DNA of 64,000 bases, from positions 4,398,501 to 4,462,500 of the forward strand of contig NC_015844.1 of the NCBI RefSeq assembly GCF_000973105.1. The letters are read 5' to 3'. The notes under the pieces were generated by a model. It made no database searches and was not told the DNA's origin. It worked only from the letters and a program-made list of their open reading frames with translations. The position numbers and the translations under genes are program-made. Positions 1 to 9,483 of the stretch are shown here, one piece after another (position 1 is the stretch's first letter; each line of letters begins with the position of its first letter). The stretch is from Zobellia galactanivorans (lineage in GTDB: Bacteria > Bacteroidota > Bacteroidia > Flavobacteriales > Flavobacteriaceae).

Positions 1-1012
1 TATTCTTAAAATCAATAGCTTCTATTTTTTCGAATTCCTTTTCGAAGGGTATCGGGGTCCGTGTAATTTTTGAAGGGTCGTTCGGTAAATTTATGGGTTT
101 TCGATGTTTGTCCCTAAAATCGTGATATTTCTCAATAAGGCCTTTTTCGCGAACAAATTGCTTCAAGGCTTTGATCAGATAGTACAATTGGGCCTTTAGT
201 CTTCCTTTTAAGGAATTCTTTTTGAAAAAGATATCGTAATTGTAATCGTAGACGGTATTGCACCAGCGTCTTTTCCAATAAAAATCGCCCTTTGAAAAAG
301 TAATCAATCGTACGCCATTGGCAATGCACCATTCTATCTGCTTCATCAGGTCGGTGTAACCGGTGTTGAACTTCGAATAATCGATATCGTAGGTTCGTAT
401 ATATTGAAAAATAACATTTTTCATGTGGAAGTTCAGGCAGATATCGATAGGTTTTTTTCCATTGTAAATTACATAGAATGAAGCTTTCTTGTCTAAGATC
501 ATTTGATAGACGTTGGCACGGTAAAAATCTTGGGTAGCTAAATTGATATTATCCTTGATTCCTTTTTCAAGCGAGCGCAATTCCAACAGTCGATAGAATT
601 CTTCCATTAAAAAATCGTACTCCGGTTTTTCCATGGCACCAAAGTACATGACATAACGAATATTAAAACATTGTTCTAGTTTTCTTTGCTCTCGACGTAG
701 TTTATAGCGGCTCGTTTTACCGAAGCGCTCGTTTAGGTAAGCGCCTAAGGAAGGTACATTCTCAAAATTGATTAGAAAGCCGGGATACTGTTTTATGGTA
801 TGGCGCCCTATATTTTTTGGAAGTTTTTCGGTCTCTACCTTGAAATAACCAGGTACGTCCTCAACTACGAAGGCCGGTCCTTCAAAGTGAAATTCATCGG
901 TATTGGAATTGGTAAAGACCACGTCACCCGTATACCTGTTTTGCAATTGCCTGTAATGTGTCGGCAGCAGTTCTTTGGTGTAGGCGTCGAAAAAAAAGTT
1001 CGTGGAGTTCAT
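1..1012 (-). CDS. GNAT/FemAB-like acyltransferase A (3' end cut by window edge)
   Basis: The reading frame is open from an ATG at 1012 through the left edge, giving at least 337 residues with no stop. It is a clear paralogue of the protein at 3541-4785: both have a QYPGF segment, then FGKTSRYKLRRE (FGKSSRYKLNKY in the paralogue), a DKKASFYVIY strand and an ITFSKGDFYWKRRW motif near the C-terminal part (FDFSKGYFDYKTRW in the paralogue). This layout is that of the GNAT/FemAB-like (Acetyltransf_6) proteins often found in polysaccharide loci, which move acyl or aminoacyl groups to a sugar or lipid-linked acceptor; the substrate here is unknown. The gap to the upstream SGNH gene is 35 nt, so it is probably the last visible gene of the operon starting at 5847. 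No strong ribosome binding site is visible, so the start rests on alignment with the paralogue. Confidence 0.8.
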   Translation of the reverse strand, partial: MNSTNFFFDAYTKELLPTHYRQLQNRYTGDVVFTNSNTDEFHFEGPAFVVEDVPGYFKVETEKLPKNIGRHTIKQYPGFLINFENVPSLGAYLNERFGKTSRYKLRREQRKLEQCFNIRYVMYFGAMEKPEYDFLMEEFYRLLELRSLEKGIKDNINLATQDFYRANVYQMILDKKASFYVIYNGKKPIDICLNFHMKNVIFQYIRTYDIDYSKFNTGYTDLMKQIEWCIANGVRLITFSKGDFYWKRRWCNTVYDYNYDIFFKKNSLKGRLKAQLYYLIKALKQFVREKGLIEKYHDFRDKHRKPINLPNDPSKITRTPIPFEKEFEKIEAIDFKN

Positions 1013-1047
1013 AGGGGGCAGGTCGTGCAAGAATTTTGTTAACGCGT

Positions 1048-2019
1048 TCAGTGCTTTTGGGTCTCCTTTACATAGTCGGCTATCTCTTTGGCAATAAGGG
1101 CTCGACCGTGTGCGTTCCAGTGGTGGTCGTATATCAGGGTCGTAGGTTTCTTGGAGTTCTCAAAACTGGATGAAAAGTCAATGTACCGTATCCCATTGCT
1201 CTGACAGAAGTCCAAGAAGCGTTTACTGGTTTTTCTACGGTCTAGCAGCAGGGTGGTTTTAGTTTTGTCAAAACCGTAAAGGTGGATCAAGCTTTTGAAA
1301 TTGGCTATTCTTTTTTGGTCGCGTTTTAACTTTTCGTCTTCACTGTCTAGGGTAAGTTCATTGGTACGGTAGCCTTCTTTGGTGTCGTTAAAGGCTACGC
1401 CACGTTGGGCCAATTTTTTGAGGGGCTCTATAATCCCTATTTTGCTGCCGTAGGCCAGTAGTTTGATATTGTCGCGTATTTTAAAAAGGGTAGAGGAGAG
1501 CATTTTGATCCGGTCCTTATTTGGTTCGTAAACCCCTCGGTTTAAGTCGTTATCGTAATTTAGGTATAAGATGATTTGGTCTATGAGTTGAAAATCGTTC
1601 TTATAGGCATGTACCAAATGCATCTGGTTGGCAAAGTCATAGCCGGCGTATCCGTATTCATATACTTCTATACCTTCGGTCTGAATTTCAATTTGCTTGC
1701 CTATGGAGTTTGAAACGTCTTGGTGAAAACCTTCAATAAAGGAATCCCCGATCAAGGCCAGTTCAAACTTGTCCGCTGAAGGCGTGAACTCTCGGAAGGA
1801 ATTGAAGCCCGCCTTGTTGATATGGAATTCAGAGAAGTTTTGGTTTCTATTGCCTGTAACAGCGTATCCACTATGGTCGGGCACTCGTTTTTCAACTCCA
1901 TATGCATCAATAAAGCGAGGAGGGTCTTCGGTATAGAGATGGAATACCCTTACGATCACTTCCAATAATAGGAGGATCAGAAGCATATAGAGAACGGATT
2001 TTAGAATAAACTTTTTCAT
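1048..2019 (-). CDS. SGNH/GDSL-like O-acetylation protein paired with MBOAT (AlgJ/AlgX-like role)
   Basis: This 323-residue protein has an N-terminal hydrophobic anchor (about residues 5-25) followed by an extracytoplasmic SGNH-type fold. The GDSF nucleophile motif is at residues 91-94, and a C-terminal DHHWNAHG segment (about 298-304) supplies the Asp/His part of the triad. It lies 6 nt downstream of an MBOAT acyltransferase. In established two-protein O-acetylation systems the MBOAT protein brings acetyl groups across the membrane and the SGNH partner places them on the polysaccharide. The assignment to O-acetylation of the locus polymer is inferred from this pairing. A second such pair lies at 35327-37675 with the same gene order, but the two SGNH proteins are only distantly similar. 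Confidence 0.8.
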   Translation of the reverse strand: MKKFILKSVLYMLLILLLLEVIVRVFHLYTEDPPRFIDAYGVEKRVPDHSGYAVTGNRNQNFSEFHINKAGFNSFREFTPSADKFELALIGDSFIEGFHQDVSNSIGKQIEIQTEGIEVYEYGYAGYDFANQMHLVHAYKNDFQLIDQIILYLNYDNDLNRGVYEPNKDRIKMLSSTLFKIRDNIKLLAYGSKIGIIEPLKKLAQRGVAFNDTKEGYRTNELTLDSEDEKLKRDQKRIANFKSLIHLYGFDKTKTTLLLDRRKTSKRFLDFCQSNGIRYIDFSSSFENSKKPTTLIYDHHWNAHGRALIAKEIADYVKETQKH

Positions 2020-2025
2020 CCTATC

Positions 2026-3480
2026 TTAAAATTGAAAATAAATGAACGAACGGTTGACCCCATCGTCATAGAACAATAATATACTCAAAACCACTAGGGT
2101 ATACAAGAGAAACCGGACTACGGGCGATTTAAACTTGAACGGGTTGCGTTCATCCCTTCGTATCAAATATTCATAAAAGGTAAACAGGGCTATCAGTAAA
2201 TAAAAATCGAACATTCTATAGCCCATGGGGTGCATATAGGGTTCGTAATAAAAATTACTTCCTATTCTTTCGATAAAATCGAAGGATGAGGATAGGGTGG
2301 GCGACCGGAAGAATATCCTCGAAAAGGTTACGAGAATAAAAGTCAGTAACACTTGAAGGATTTCAGTAATGCTCGGAAGCCAAGTACGTTCGGCTATAAC
2401 ATTGTCGGCATAAATCCTGTTTCGGCCCATTAAAAATACGGGCATATAGAGCAAGGCATGAATTCCTCCCCAAAAAACAAAGGTCCAATTGGCCCCATGC
2501 CAAAGTCCGCTGACCAAAAAAATGACGGCAATGTTTCGCAATGACTTTAATTTACTCACCCGCGACCCTCCCATAGGAATGTAGAGGTAATGTCTGAACC
2601 ATGTGCTGAGCGAAATGTGCCATCTTTGCCAATATTCAGCAATGTTCCGTGAAAAATTGGGGAATTTGAAGTTGGACATCAGCTCTACCCCAAAGAGTTT
2701 TGCCGTACCGATGGCGATATCGGTATAGCCACTGAAATCACCATACACTTGAAAGCTAAAAAGCGAGACCCCAAGAATCAAGGTAGAGGCCGGGTAGTCG
2801 GTATAGTTCGTAAAAATATCATCAACTATGGGGGCTAGGGAATCGGCGATAACGAGTTTTTTAAAAAAGCCCCAAAGAATAAGCTTTAATCCGCTACTGG
2901 CCTGTTCGTATTTAAAACTACGGAGGGTATTGATTTGGTTCAATAGGTTGGAGGCCCTTTCTATGGGGCCCGCTACCAATTGCGGAAAGAAAGCTACAAA
3001 AGCTGCGAAGGAGATGAAATTTTTGGTGGGCTCGAGCTTTTTGTAATAGATGTCAAATGAATATGACATGGTCTGAAAAGTGTAGAAGGAGATACCTACG
3101 GGTAGGATGATACGTAAGGTCCATACGCTTTTAATGTTGTAGCCCAAGGCGCTAACCGCCTCGATAAACGAGTCTACAAAAAAGTTGTAGTATTTAAAGA
3201 AGCCTAATAGGCCCAAGTTAAAGGCAACGCTTACCCATAGCCAATATTTGGCTCTTTGCTTATTGTCTTGATTTTTAAAAATTTGCTGGCCAACGAAAAA
3301 ATCGAGAACGGTACTGAAAAAGATAAGGATAAGAAAACGCCAATCCCACCAGCCATAGAAGACATAACTGGCTGCAATGACCAATAGATTCTGCACCTTG
3401 AGGCTCTTTTTGAAAACGAACCAATATAGTATGAATACCACTGGAAGGAAAATCAAAAAATCGAGTGAGTTGAACAGCAC
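2026..3480 (-). CDS. MBOAT family membrane O-acyltransferase (AlgI-like), copy 1
   Basis: This 484-residue polytopic membrane protein is of normal length for the AlgI/DltB-like MBOAT family. It contains the conserved segment WHISLSTWFRHYLYIPMGGS and, after it, WHGANW, whose His (about residue 328) is the expected catalytic residue facing the acyl tunnel. Its role is to pass acetyl (or other acyl) groups from cytoplasmic acyl-CoA to the outside for polysaccharide O-acylation. The start is GTG at 3480; the alignable MBOAT paralogue at 36233-37675 starts with the same MLFNS residues from an ATG. The SGNH partner follows 6 nt downstream, so the two are surely co-transcribed. The acceptor sugar cannot be told from sequence. 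Confidence 0.9.
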   Translation of the reverse strand: MLFNSLDFLIFLPVVFILYWFVFKKSLKVQNLLVIAASYVFYGWWDWRFLILIFFSTVLDFFVGQQIFKNQDNKQRAKYWLWVSVAFNLGLLGFFKYYNFFVDSFIEAVSALGYNIKSVWTLRIILPVGISFYTFQTMSYSFDIYYKKLEPTKNFISFAAFVAFFPQLVAGPIERASNLLNQINTLRSFKYEQASSGLKLILWGFFKKLVIADSLAPIVDDIFTNYTDYPASTLILGVSLFSFQVYGDFSGYTDIAIGTAKLFGVELMSNFKFPNFSRNIAEYWQRWHISLSTWFRHYLYIPMGGSRVSKLKSLRNIAVIFLVSGLWHGANWTFVFWGGIHALLYMPVFLMGRNRIYADNVIAERTWLPSITEILQVLLTFILVTFSRIFFRSPTLSSSFDFIERIGSNFYYEPYMHPMGYRMFDFYLLIALFTFYEYLIRRDERNPFKFKSPVVRFLLYTLVVLSILLFYDDGVNRSFIYFQF

Positions 3481-3540
3481 TGTTATCTATTTTTATTGAT
3501 GTTATTTATCCTTAATTGTTGTAATCTCTTCAAGGTCGAA

Positions 3541-4785
3541 TTAAGTTATGGAAACTTTCACTTTTTTCTTCGTCCCTATAAAATAATATTGGTCGGTTAG
3601 GTCGGTGAACGCTTTAAGCGAGGTAAAACACTCATCGTTCAGATATAAGAATTCAAACGCCAGCATTTTTAATTTATGGTTCTCGGCCAGGTTTAAATCG
3701 ACTTCGGTAAGCCCATTGGGTAGGGGGTCCGAAGAAATATCATGAAATGTAAAGGGAGCATCTATAGTTTTGACTTCGGATTTTCTATGCCTTAGTTTAT
3801 AAGTGAACCGATGCAATCTTTCGTTTATGTTCTTATCGCGCAGCTTTTGTTTGAAATCGAAGAATCGCTTCAAAGTAGACGCCAAGGTCTTGGCGATAAG
3901 GGATGAGGCGTCGTAGAAAATATGATATTCAAAATCATAGGTCGTATTCGACCACCTCGTTTTATAATCAAAGTAACCTTTGGAAAAATCGAATACTTCT
4001 ATTTTTTCCGCTAGGCAATATTCTATCAATTTCATAATGGTCACCGAACCCAAATGGAATTTGGCGTAATCAATATCAAAAACGGTAATAGCATCAAAGA
4101 GAACGCTGTCGGAATGATAGTTCAAGGTTACCCCGATCGGTTTTTCCCTGTCGTAAATAACGAATAGGGAGGCTTTTTTTTCAAGAATCAACGGATAGGC
4201 GACATCGTAATAGAACTGCCATTCTTCCGGATTGAGATTATTGTTGGTGATTTGTTTGTCGTCAAATCGTTTGGTGAGTAATTCCTTAAAAGAATCAAAT
4301 ACAAAATCGTAGGTTTCTTTGCCGATGTCCCCGTGGTACATTTTGTATCTAATATCGAAACAGGCTTCAAAACGCTTTTTGTATTTGTTCAACTTGTACC
4401 TGCTGCTCTTGCCGAAGGTAGCGAGCATATACTCGTTAAAGTTGGTGTATGGCCCTAATTCGATGGCAAAGCCGGGGTATTGCTTGGATCGGAGCAACTT
4501 TAAAGTGGTATTTTCGGGGATGTCGCGAATGGTATTGAAATAGGTAGGGACATCGTAAATGAGAAATACCTTTTTTTTATGGTCGTTTATAGGCGCGGGG
4601 TGTAATCGATAGTCCATACCCTTGGTAAGGGTTTTTCCTGAATTGATATAAAGGGGGAGTCCCGCATACTTGTAAAATTGTATGTTTTCTAAAAAATCGA
4701 CAGTCAAGGGCTTCTTGCCTCCGTCAAAATGATTCGACCAAATCGAGGTGTAGGTGTCTGATAGAAAGGGATTATTTTTTATCAA
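3541..4785 (-). CDS. GNAT/FemAB-like acyltransferase B
   Basis: A 414-residue protein paralogous to the partial gene at 1-1012. Shared landmarks are QYPGF, FGKSSRYKLNKY, a KKASLFVIYDREKPIG strand-turn-strand typical of the GNAT acyl-donor site, and FDFSKGYFDYKTRW. No signal peptide or membrane segment is visible, so it should act in the cytoplasm, probably on a nucleotide sugar or a lipid-linked sugar before export. The start appears to be TTG at 4785, 12 nt after the stop of the FemAB-like gene; the next in-frame Met is about 57 codons in and would remove residues conserved in the paralogue. About 90 residues after the shared core have no recognised domain. Confidence 0.75.
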   Translation of the reverse strand: MIKNNPFLSDTYTSIWSNHFDGGKKPLTVDFLENIQFYKYAGLPLYINSGKTLTKGMDYRLHPAPINDHKKKVFLIYDVPTYFNTIRDIPENTTLKLLRSKQYPGFAIELGPYTNFNEYMLATFGKSSRYKLNKYKKRFEACFDIRYKMYHGDIGKETYDFVFDSFKELLTKRFDDKQITNNNLNPEEWQFYYDVAYPLILEKKASLFVIYDREKPIGVTLNYHSDSVLFDAITVFDIDYAKFHLGSVTIMKLIEYCLAEKIEVFDFSKGYFDYKTRWSNTTYDFEYHIFYDASSLIAKTLASTLKRFFDFKQKLRDKNINERLHRFTYKLRHRKSEVKTIDAPFTFHDISSDPLPNGLTEVDLNLAENHKLKMLAFEFLYLNDECFTSLKAFTDLTDQYYFIGTKKKVKVSIT

Positions 4786-4797
4786 AACGGACTGGGA

Positions 4798-5847
4798 TTA
4801 ATTGGATTTTGGTATTTGTCGGTAGGCGGGAAAAAAGTTGCTTTCGCCATCATTGGTACTTTCACACCGTTGGTCCTCGTTCATTTTTACGAGTTCCTTG
4901 TACACTTTAGGGTTTACTACATATCTCCAAAATTTAGCAGGTCTGTGGTTTTTTGAAAAAGTGGACTTAAAGGCAAAGAGCGTATCGCTCTTAACGCCTT
5001 TTCCACCACCGAGGTTGAAATACTTGTATTTTTCTTCGGTGGCATTGATGCGCATGGTGTCAATGATCAGTTTAATGGCATTGAGGTGCAAGAATTCTTC
5101 TTTATGTCCCGACAAATGGTATTGTACTATTTCGTCGGTCTTTATGAACATGGCGCCACCGATGACTTCATTGGTCTCGTTTAATACGCATAGCAATAGT
5201 TCCGTTTCAAAGAACGAACTGAGCATGAGCTGGTAGAAGTAACGGTCACTGAAGAAATAACTTTCATCGGCGTTTACCCTTCTCATGTTTTCGTAATAGA
5301 TTTCGATAAAGGTCCGGATGTCCTCTTCCGAAGTCCCTTTACGAACGGAACAGAGCTTTTGCGATTTATTGATATAAGTCTTTAAGCGACTACTGTACTG
5401 TTGCCGTTGTAGATCAAGTGGTAGGGTGAGATCAATGTAAACTACCTCACCAGGGCTATAGATTTCCCCAATATTGGCCAGAATTTCATCTTGGTGGTCA
5501 ATGTAGGGATGGAGTCTTGAAAAAACGGATACCACTTTGTGTGCCAAGAATAGCTTTTGTAATTCGTTTTTGAAATTGGTGTTGTCGAAATTAAGCTTCT
5601 TGGTACTACATAGCGGGCCTGCATAGCCATACACAGAGGTAACGTCCTTGTAACAGGTGCCCTCTATTTCCCGTAACATTAGGGGGAGGATGATATGAGT
5701 ACCTTCTTCTTCGTAATGAATCAGAATAGGGGTTTCATCATCTCCTTTTGAGAGGTAGTGGTAGTGGTAGGTATGGTAAAAGTCACAGTGGTCGACTTTT
5801 TTTATGAGGTCGTTCCACTCATTCCTTTCAGTTATGATTTTGATCAT
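4798..5847 (-). CDS. FemAB/GNAT-family acyltransferase C
   Basis: This 349-residue protein fits the FemAB-related Acetyltransf_6 family. An N-terminal subdomain is followed by a GNAT core with NEVIGGAMFIKTDEIVQYHL and a late YKYFNLGGGKG motif, the usual signature for these enzymes. Family members add amino acids or acyl groups to amino sugars, peptides or lipids. It is the first gene of the 5847-to-1 cluster (FemAB-like, GNAT, MBOAT, SGNH, GNAT), whose members all look like decorating enzymes. It differs clearly from the other two GNAT proteins and is not a recent duplicate. Donor and acceptor are not predictable; action on the locus polysaccharide is inferred from context. Confidence 0.75.
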   Translation of the reverse strand: MIKIITERNEWNDLIKKVDHCDFYHTYHYHYLSKGDDETPILIHYEEEGTHIILPLMLREIEGTCYKDVTSVYGYAGPLCSTKKLNFDNTNFKNELQKLFLAHKVVSVFSRLHPYIDHQDEILANIGEIYSPGEVVYIDLTLPLDLQRQQYSSRLKTYINKSQKLCSVRKGTSEEDIRTFIEIYYENMRRVNADESYFFSDRYFYQLMLSSFFETELLLCVLNETNEVIGGAMFIKTDEIVQYHLSGHKEEFLHLNAIKLIIDTMRINATEEKYKYFNLGGGKGVKSDTLFAFKSTFSKNHRPAKFWRYVVNPKVYKELVKMNEDQRCESTNDGESNFFPAYRQIPKSN

Positions 5848-6174
5848 GCATATGGTCTAAATATCCGAATAGACAGTGCTGGCCCTGTCATCAGAGTGTT
5901 TTGGTTTGGGATGGGTACTATTGATAAAATGGGGGCTATCCGTAACGTTGACTCATAAATAGGACTAAAAGGGTAATGATAGGTAAATAACTCTTTGTTA
6001 AAGCCATTTGATAAAAATTTAATTAAAACTAGGTGTATTCCATTATTTTGGAATCCGTTGTCCGAACCAGATTATACCTACATAATTACTAACATAAATT
6101 TACCACTTTGAAATAGACTTTCAAAAAACCCAGGTCAACTTTTTAACACGATCAAAGAAAAAAGCGATGGTATT
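5848..6174. other. 327-bp intergenic region between HAD and FemAB-like genes
   Basis: No open reading frame of note lies here. The gap separates the end of the assembly operon from the decorating-enzyme operon, so it probably carries the promoter for the gene starting at 5847. I searched the minus strand for the Bacteroidota TAnnTTTG element and found no match. A short inverted repeat (attcca at 6037-6042 and tggaat at 6049-6054) is too weak to call a terminator. Confidence 0.5.
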
Positions 6175-6831
6175 TTATGTAACTGCAATTTCGCCAATAT
6201 TTTTAACGAAGGTCTTTGGAAGGTGGTCTTCGGTAAAATAGCGAAAAGCATCGCTGTGGATGTTCAGGCCATTGTCGATGAGCCCGATACTATCCCACCC
6301 AAGGGTATTAGGAGCGAGAAAATCCTTTCTTATATTATCGGCAATGTAACAATAGCGATGATTTGGAAAAGCTTCTTCTATGGCCCGATAGTTTTTTTGG
6401 TCGGGCTTTTCGGAACCTAGTTCTTCCGATATCACAATGGTATCAAAGTAGTCAACTACGGCCAAGGCTGAGAGCTTGGCTCTTTGGGTTTTGCTCCTCC
6501 CATCGGTTATGATACCCAGTTTTCCACCTTTGTCCTTTATGTGTTTTAACAAAGGTAGAACCCCTTCGAATGGAACGATAGCTGGTTGGTGGTTTCGATA
6601 AAGGTTTATGAGCATTTGTTTTTCAACCCCAAAAGTAGTGGTCAAGTATTCGAACACGTTCTCTTTGTTTCGATACATTGAGAACATTTGTACAAAAAGT
6701 TTTTTCCATTGCTTGGGGGCGAGTTCCATGGCAATGGCGGAATAAGCAGATCTTAGATAATCGATTTCATTATAGAGTGTATCGTCTAAATCAAAAACGA
6801 TGACGGATTTTTCATCAACCTTTATATCCAT
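6175..6831 (-). CDS. HAD-superfamily hydrolase
   Basis: A 218-residue cytosolic protein with all four HAD motifs: DLDDT (D14 and D16, nucleophile and acid/base), IITDG as motif II, a Lys in SEKPDQKNY as motif III, and ADNIRKDF as the metal-binding motif IV. The helical cap sits between motifs I and II. HAD enzymes of this size are phosphatases acting on small phosphorylated metabolites. The gene overlaps the end of the upstream ATP-grasp gene by 17 nt, so the two are translationally linked; HAD/ATP-grasp pairs occur in polysaccharide loci, where the pair is thought to make or attach a small substituent. The actual substrate is unknown. It is the last gene of the operon that descends from 24994. 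Confidence 0.85.
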   Translation of the reverse strand: MDIKVDEKSVIVFDLDDTLYNEIDYLRSAYSAIAMELAPKQWKKLFVQMFSMYRNKENVFEYLTTTFGVEKQMLINLYRNHQPAIVPFEGVLPLLKHIKDKGGKLGIITDGRSKTQRAKLSALAVVDYFDTIVISEELGSEKPDQKNYRAIEEAFPNHRYCYIADNIRKDFLAPNTLGWDSIGLIDNGLNIHSDAFRYFTEDHLPKTFVKNIGEIAVT

Positions 6832-7783
6832 GGACTAAAATTTCATCGTCATATCTGATCATGAGAAGGTCTTTTTCCCAACAATCAAAATCTTGATCAA
6901 TTTGTTTCCCTTGGGTGAATTCCTCTATAATCCATTTGGGGTAGTTGGCACCTGCCAAATAAGATAGGGGGTAGCCACCACCAAATCTTGGGTTGATCTC
7001 TATGGCCCTAACATTGTTTTCCGTATTATGGACGAAAAACTGGGCTGTAAGGCAACCCACGGCACCGTTTACGGTAGCCATATTTTTTTTGATGTAGTCA
7101 ACGAGAAGATTCTTCACGGTCAAGGCCTTATAGACCTCTCCATCCCTTACTTCGATTCTTTTTCGAGGAACGACACATTTCAGTTCATGGTCTTTACCGT
7201 AGTATAGGTCGCAGGTAAACTCATTGTATTGATCATGATCGAGGTATTCTAAGAACATAAGTTTATCATTTTGAAAATGATAGTCCGTTAGGTCTTTCTC
7301 CTCCTTGATCAGATAGGTGTCAACACTTCTACTGCCATCAATAGGTTTGATGAACAGTGGAAGGCGATATTTGTCTTTTGAATATTCTTTGGCAACTTCT
7401 ACGTTATGGGCTTCAAAGAACTTGTGGATTTGTCTTTTGTCCCTACATTTTCCGACGAAATCGGAGGAGGCAACCACGGGTACGATCCCGTTTTTTTCCA
7501 AAAGCAGTCTGTTTTGTGCCAGTGGTAATAACTCTGTGTCAATCGTAGGAATCAACAGGCCGATATCACGTTTTTTACATTCGCTGATCAACACATCGAA
7601 ATAATCGGCATGGGTCACAAAAGGCACTTTAAAATAGCCGTCGGCTATTTGGCAGGCACCGGAAAGTGTTGGGTCGGCATCCGATGCATACACTTTAGCC
7701 TCGGGATATATTTTTTTAAGTTCCTTTTGAAAGGCCCTAACGAGAGAAACACGCCTCCCGGCAGAAGATATGAGAATATTCAT
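6815..7783 (-). CDS. ATP-grasp ligase, carbamoyl-phosphate-synthase/PylC-like
   Basis: This 322-residue protein begins with a Rossmann-like pre-ATP-grasp domain (ISSAGRRVSLVRAF), then an ATP-grasp fold with LPLFIKPIDGSRS as the phosphate-binding lid and RAIEINPRFGGGYP as the Mg/ATP site near residue 265. ATP-grasp enzymes form an acyl-phosphate and join it to an amine or thiol. No biotin or CPSase partner domains are present, so it is a stand-alone ligase. It overlaps the GT2 gene upstream by 4 nt (ATGA) and the HAD gene downstream by 17 nt. In this setting the likely job is amide bond formation between a carboxylate (a uronic acid or amino acid) and an amine during sugar decoration; that is inference. 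Confidence 0.8.
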   Translation of the reverse strand: MNILISSAGRRVSLVRAFQKELKKIYPEAKVYASDADPTLSGACQIADGYFKVPFVTHADYFDVLISECKKRDIGLLIPTIDTELLPLAQNRLLLEKNGIVPVVASSDFVGKCRDKRQIHKFFEAHNVEVAKEYSKDKYRLPLFIKPIDGSRSVDTYLIKEEKDLTDYHFQNDKLMFLEYLDHDQYNEFTCDLYYGKDHELKCVVPRKRIEVRDGEVYKALTVKNLLVDYIKKNMATVNGAVGCLTAQFFVHNTENNVRAIEINPRFGGGYPLSYLAGANYPKWIIEEFTQGKQIDQDFDCWEKDLLMIRYDDEILVHGYKG

Positions 7784-8805
7784 CGTACTAAAGTATAAAA
7801 AGATCGGAACATCTTTATGAAAGGATTGATCAAAGGTTTTCTGTTAAATACGAAAACCAAGCACGAATAGCCTATCCCGTGGTAATCTTCCCCTAGAAAT
7901 TTCTTTAATGGGTATGCGTCTATTTTTTCAAAACCCGAGAGCATGGCGGGAATTTCAGAAACCGGAATATCTGATTTCATCAGGCGAACCATTAGAAAGA
8001 AGACAAAGGACTGCTGACGTGTTTTAAGTCTTTTGATACAGGCCTCGGCGTCTTTATGCTCCCTAGGTATGGTCGATATTAGTTCGTTGAACACATGGGC
8101 TGCATTTGCATTGTCGTAGATTACTTTGTTGTAGTGTTCCGGACTTTTATTGCGCATGGCCGATGTTGGCAAAATACGATATCGGTGTACGTCTAAGTCG
8201 GCATGGGCCATTCTTTTGGCCTGGCAGAAGAGTTCGGAGGTAAGAATGGCATCTTCCATCCATTTGCCCTCGATAAAGCGGATTCCGGTATTTTGAATAA
8301 AATCACGTTTGATCAAATACCACCAAATTTCGTTTTTGTGCTTTTTGTTCGCTATATAGGTAATGCCGTCGCAGATGTCAGGTTGAGCGGATGCATCAAA
8401 GGAATCAATGTTTTTAGAATAGGGATAAGGTTTGGTGACGACCGATTTGCTTACGAAAGTCAAGATGTCTAAATCGTTGGCTTTGCATAGGTCGAGTAAA
8501 ATGGGCAAAGTATTTTGGGCAACATAGTCATCGGGGTCGAGAAAATAAATGTATTCCCCTTGAGCGAGGTCGTATCCCGAATTTCTTGCCGCACCTACGC
8601 CCGCATTCTTTTTGTCGATAACCTTTATATTAGAGTGTTGCGAAGCGTATTCTTGGGCGATTTCTAACGTTCTATCTTTAGATTCATCGTTTACAATAAT
8701 AATCTCGTATTCGGAATCCGTCATTTGCTGGTCTAATAAGCTATTGACGCATTCGCTTAAATAGAGTTCCATGTTGTAACACGGTATAATAATACTTAAT
8801 CGCAT
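7780..8805 (-). CDS. Glycosyltransferase family 2
   Basis: A 341-residue GT-A enzyme. It starts with [18 protein letters not shown], the standard GT2 entry, followed by [10 protein letters not shown] and the metal/nucleotide-binding YFLDPDDYV motif. The N-terminal 110 residues are the catalytic fold; the rest is a variable acceptor-binding part. It should add one sugar of the repeat unit on the cytoplasmic face. It overlaps the priming transferase upstream by 10 nt and the ATP-grasp gene by 4 nt, a tight arrangement that places it in the same operon. Sugar specificity cannot be read from sequence. Confidence 0.9.
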   Translation of the reverse strand: MRLSIIIPCYNMELYLSECVNSLLDQQMTDSEYEIIIVNDESKDRTLEIAQEYASQHSNIKVIDKKNAGVGAARNSGYDLAQGEYIYFLDPDDYVAQNTLPILLDLCKANDLDILTFVSKSVVTKPYPYSKNIDSFDASAQPDICDGITYIANKKHKNEIWWYLIKRDFIQNTGIRFIEGKWMEDAILTSELFCQAKRMAHADLDVHRYRILPTSAMRNKSPEHYNKVIYDNANAAHVFNELISTIPREHKDAEACIKRLKTRQQSFVFFLMVRLMKSDIPVSEIPAMLSGFEKIDAYPLKKFLGEDYHGIGYSCLVFVFNRKPLINPFIKMFRSFYTLVR

Positions 8806-9416
8806 AGTTCGCTATTTCCTGTAAACAATTCCATTGTGGCACTGGTATCGGATGAGATCCCATCGGTTTTGACTACTTTCAGTACGGTCAAAAACAATAT
8901 TTTGAGATCGAGGGGGAAAGAGATGTGGTCAACATACCACACGTCATATTCAAATTTTTTATTCCAAGATATGGCATTTCTCCCGTTCACTTGTGCCCAT
9001 CCCGTTATGCCCGGCTTGACCTCGTGCCTTCGCCTCTGATAATCGTTGTAGAGGGGCAAATACGAGACTAATAATGGGCGGGGGCCAATTAGGCTCATAT
9101 CTCCCTTGAGCACGTTTAATAATTGGGGGAGTTCATCAAGGGATGTTTTTCTAATGAATTTACCTGCAGAGGTAAGTCTTTTTTCGTCAGGAAGAAGGTT
9201 TCCGCTTGCATCTTTTTTGTCGTTCATGGTCTTGAACTTCAATATGGTGAAGATTTTGCCGTCTTTTCCAGGGCGTTTTTGAACAAAAAAGATACTTCCA
9301 CGATTAGCGATTCCTAAAAAAAGAACAACGAGCAATATGATAGGCAGGGCCAAAGTCAAAATTGACAATGCCATTATAAAATCGATTAGTCTTTTAAAAA
9401 AATAACGGTAAATCAT
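8796..9416 (-). CDS. Priming sugar-phosphate transferase (short PGT, PglC/WcaJ-core type)
   Basis: A 206-residue short-form bacterial sugar transferase. One N-terminal hydrophobic helix (about 12-35) is followed by the catalytic core: FKTMND, the [20 protein letters not shown] signature, and [12 protein letters not shown]. Enzymes of this family move a sugar-1-phosphate from a UDP-sugar to undecaprenyl phosphate and so start each repeat unit. The 4,6-dehydratase and aminotransferase at 41994-45060 make a UDP-4-amino-4,6-dideoxy sugar that would be a natural donor, as in the Pgl systems; no PglD-like acetyltransferase is visible in the window, so the link is inferred. A 271-bp gap with palindromic repeats separates it from the upstream GT4 gene. 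Confidence 0.9.
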   Translation of the reverse strand: MIYRYFFKRLIDFIMALSILTLALPIILLVVLFLGIANRGSIFFVQKRPGKDGKIFTILKFKTMNDKKDASGNLLPDEKRLTSAGKFIRKTSLDELPQLLNVLKGDMSLIGPRPLLVSYLPLYNDYQRRRHEVKPGITGWAQVNGRNAISWNKKFEYDVWYVDHISFPLDLKILFLTVLKVVKTDGISSDTSATMELFTGNSELCD

Positions 9417-9483
9417 GAAGCGTCTAATAACCCTTGCAAAATACAGATAAAAACGCCTTATAAATTTTGGTTATAGACCAAGT

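Noticed and set aside
6037-6054. Short inverted repeat as a terminator after the HAD gene
   Set aside because: Only 6-bp AT-rich arms, no U-tract, and more than 100 nt from the stop codon.
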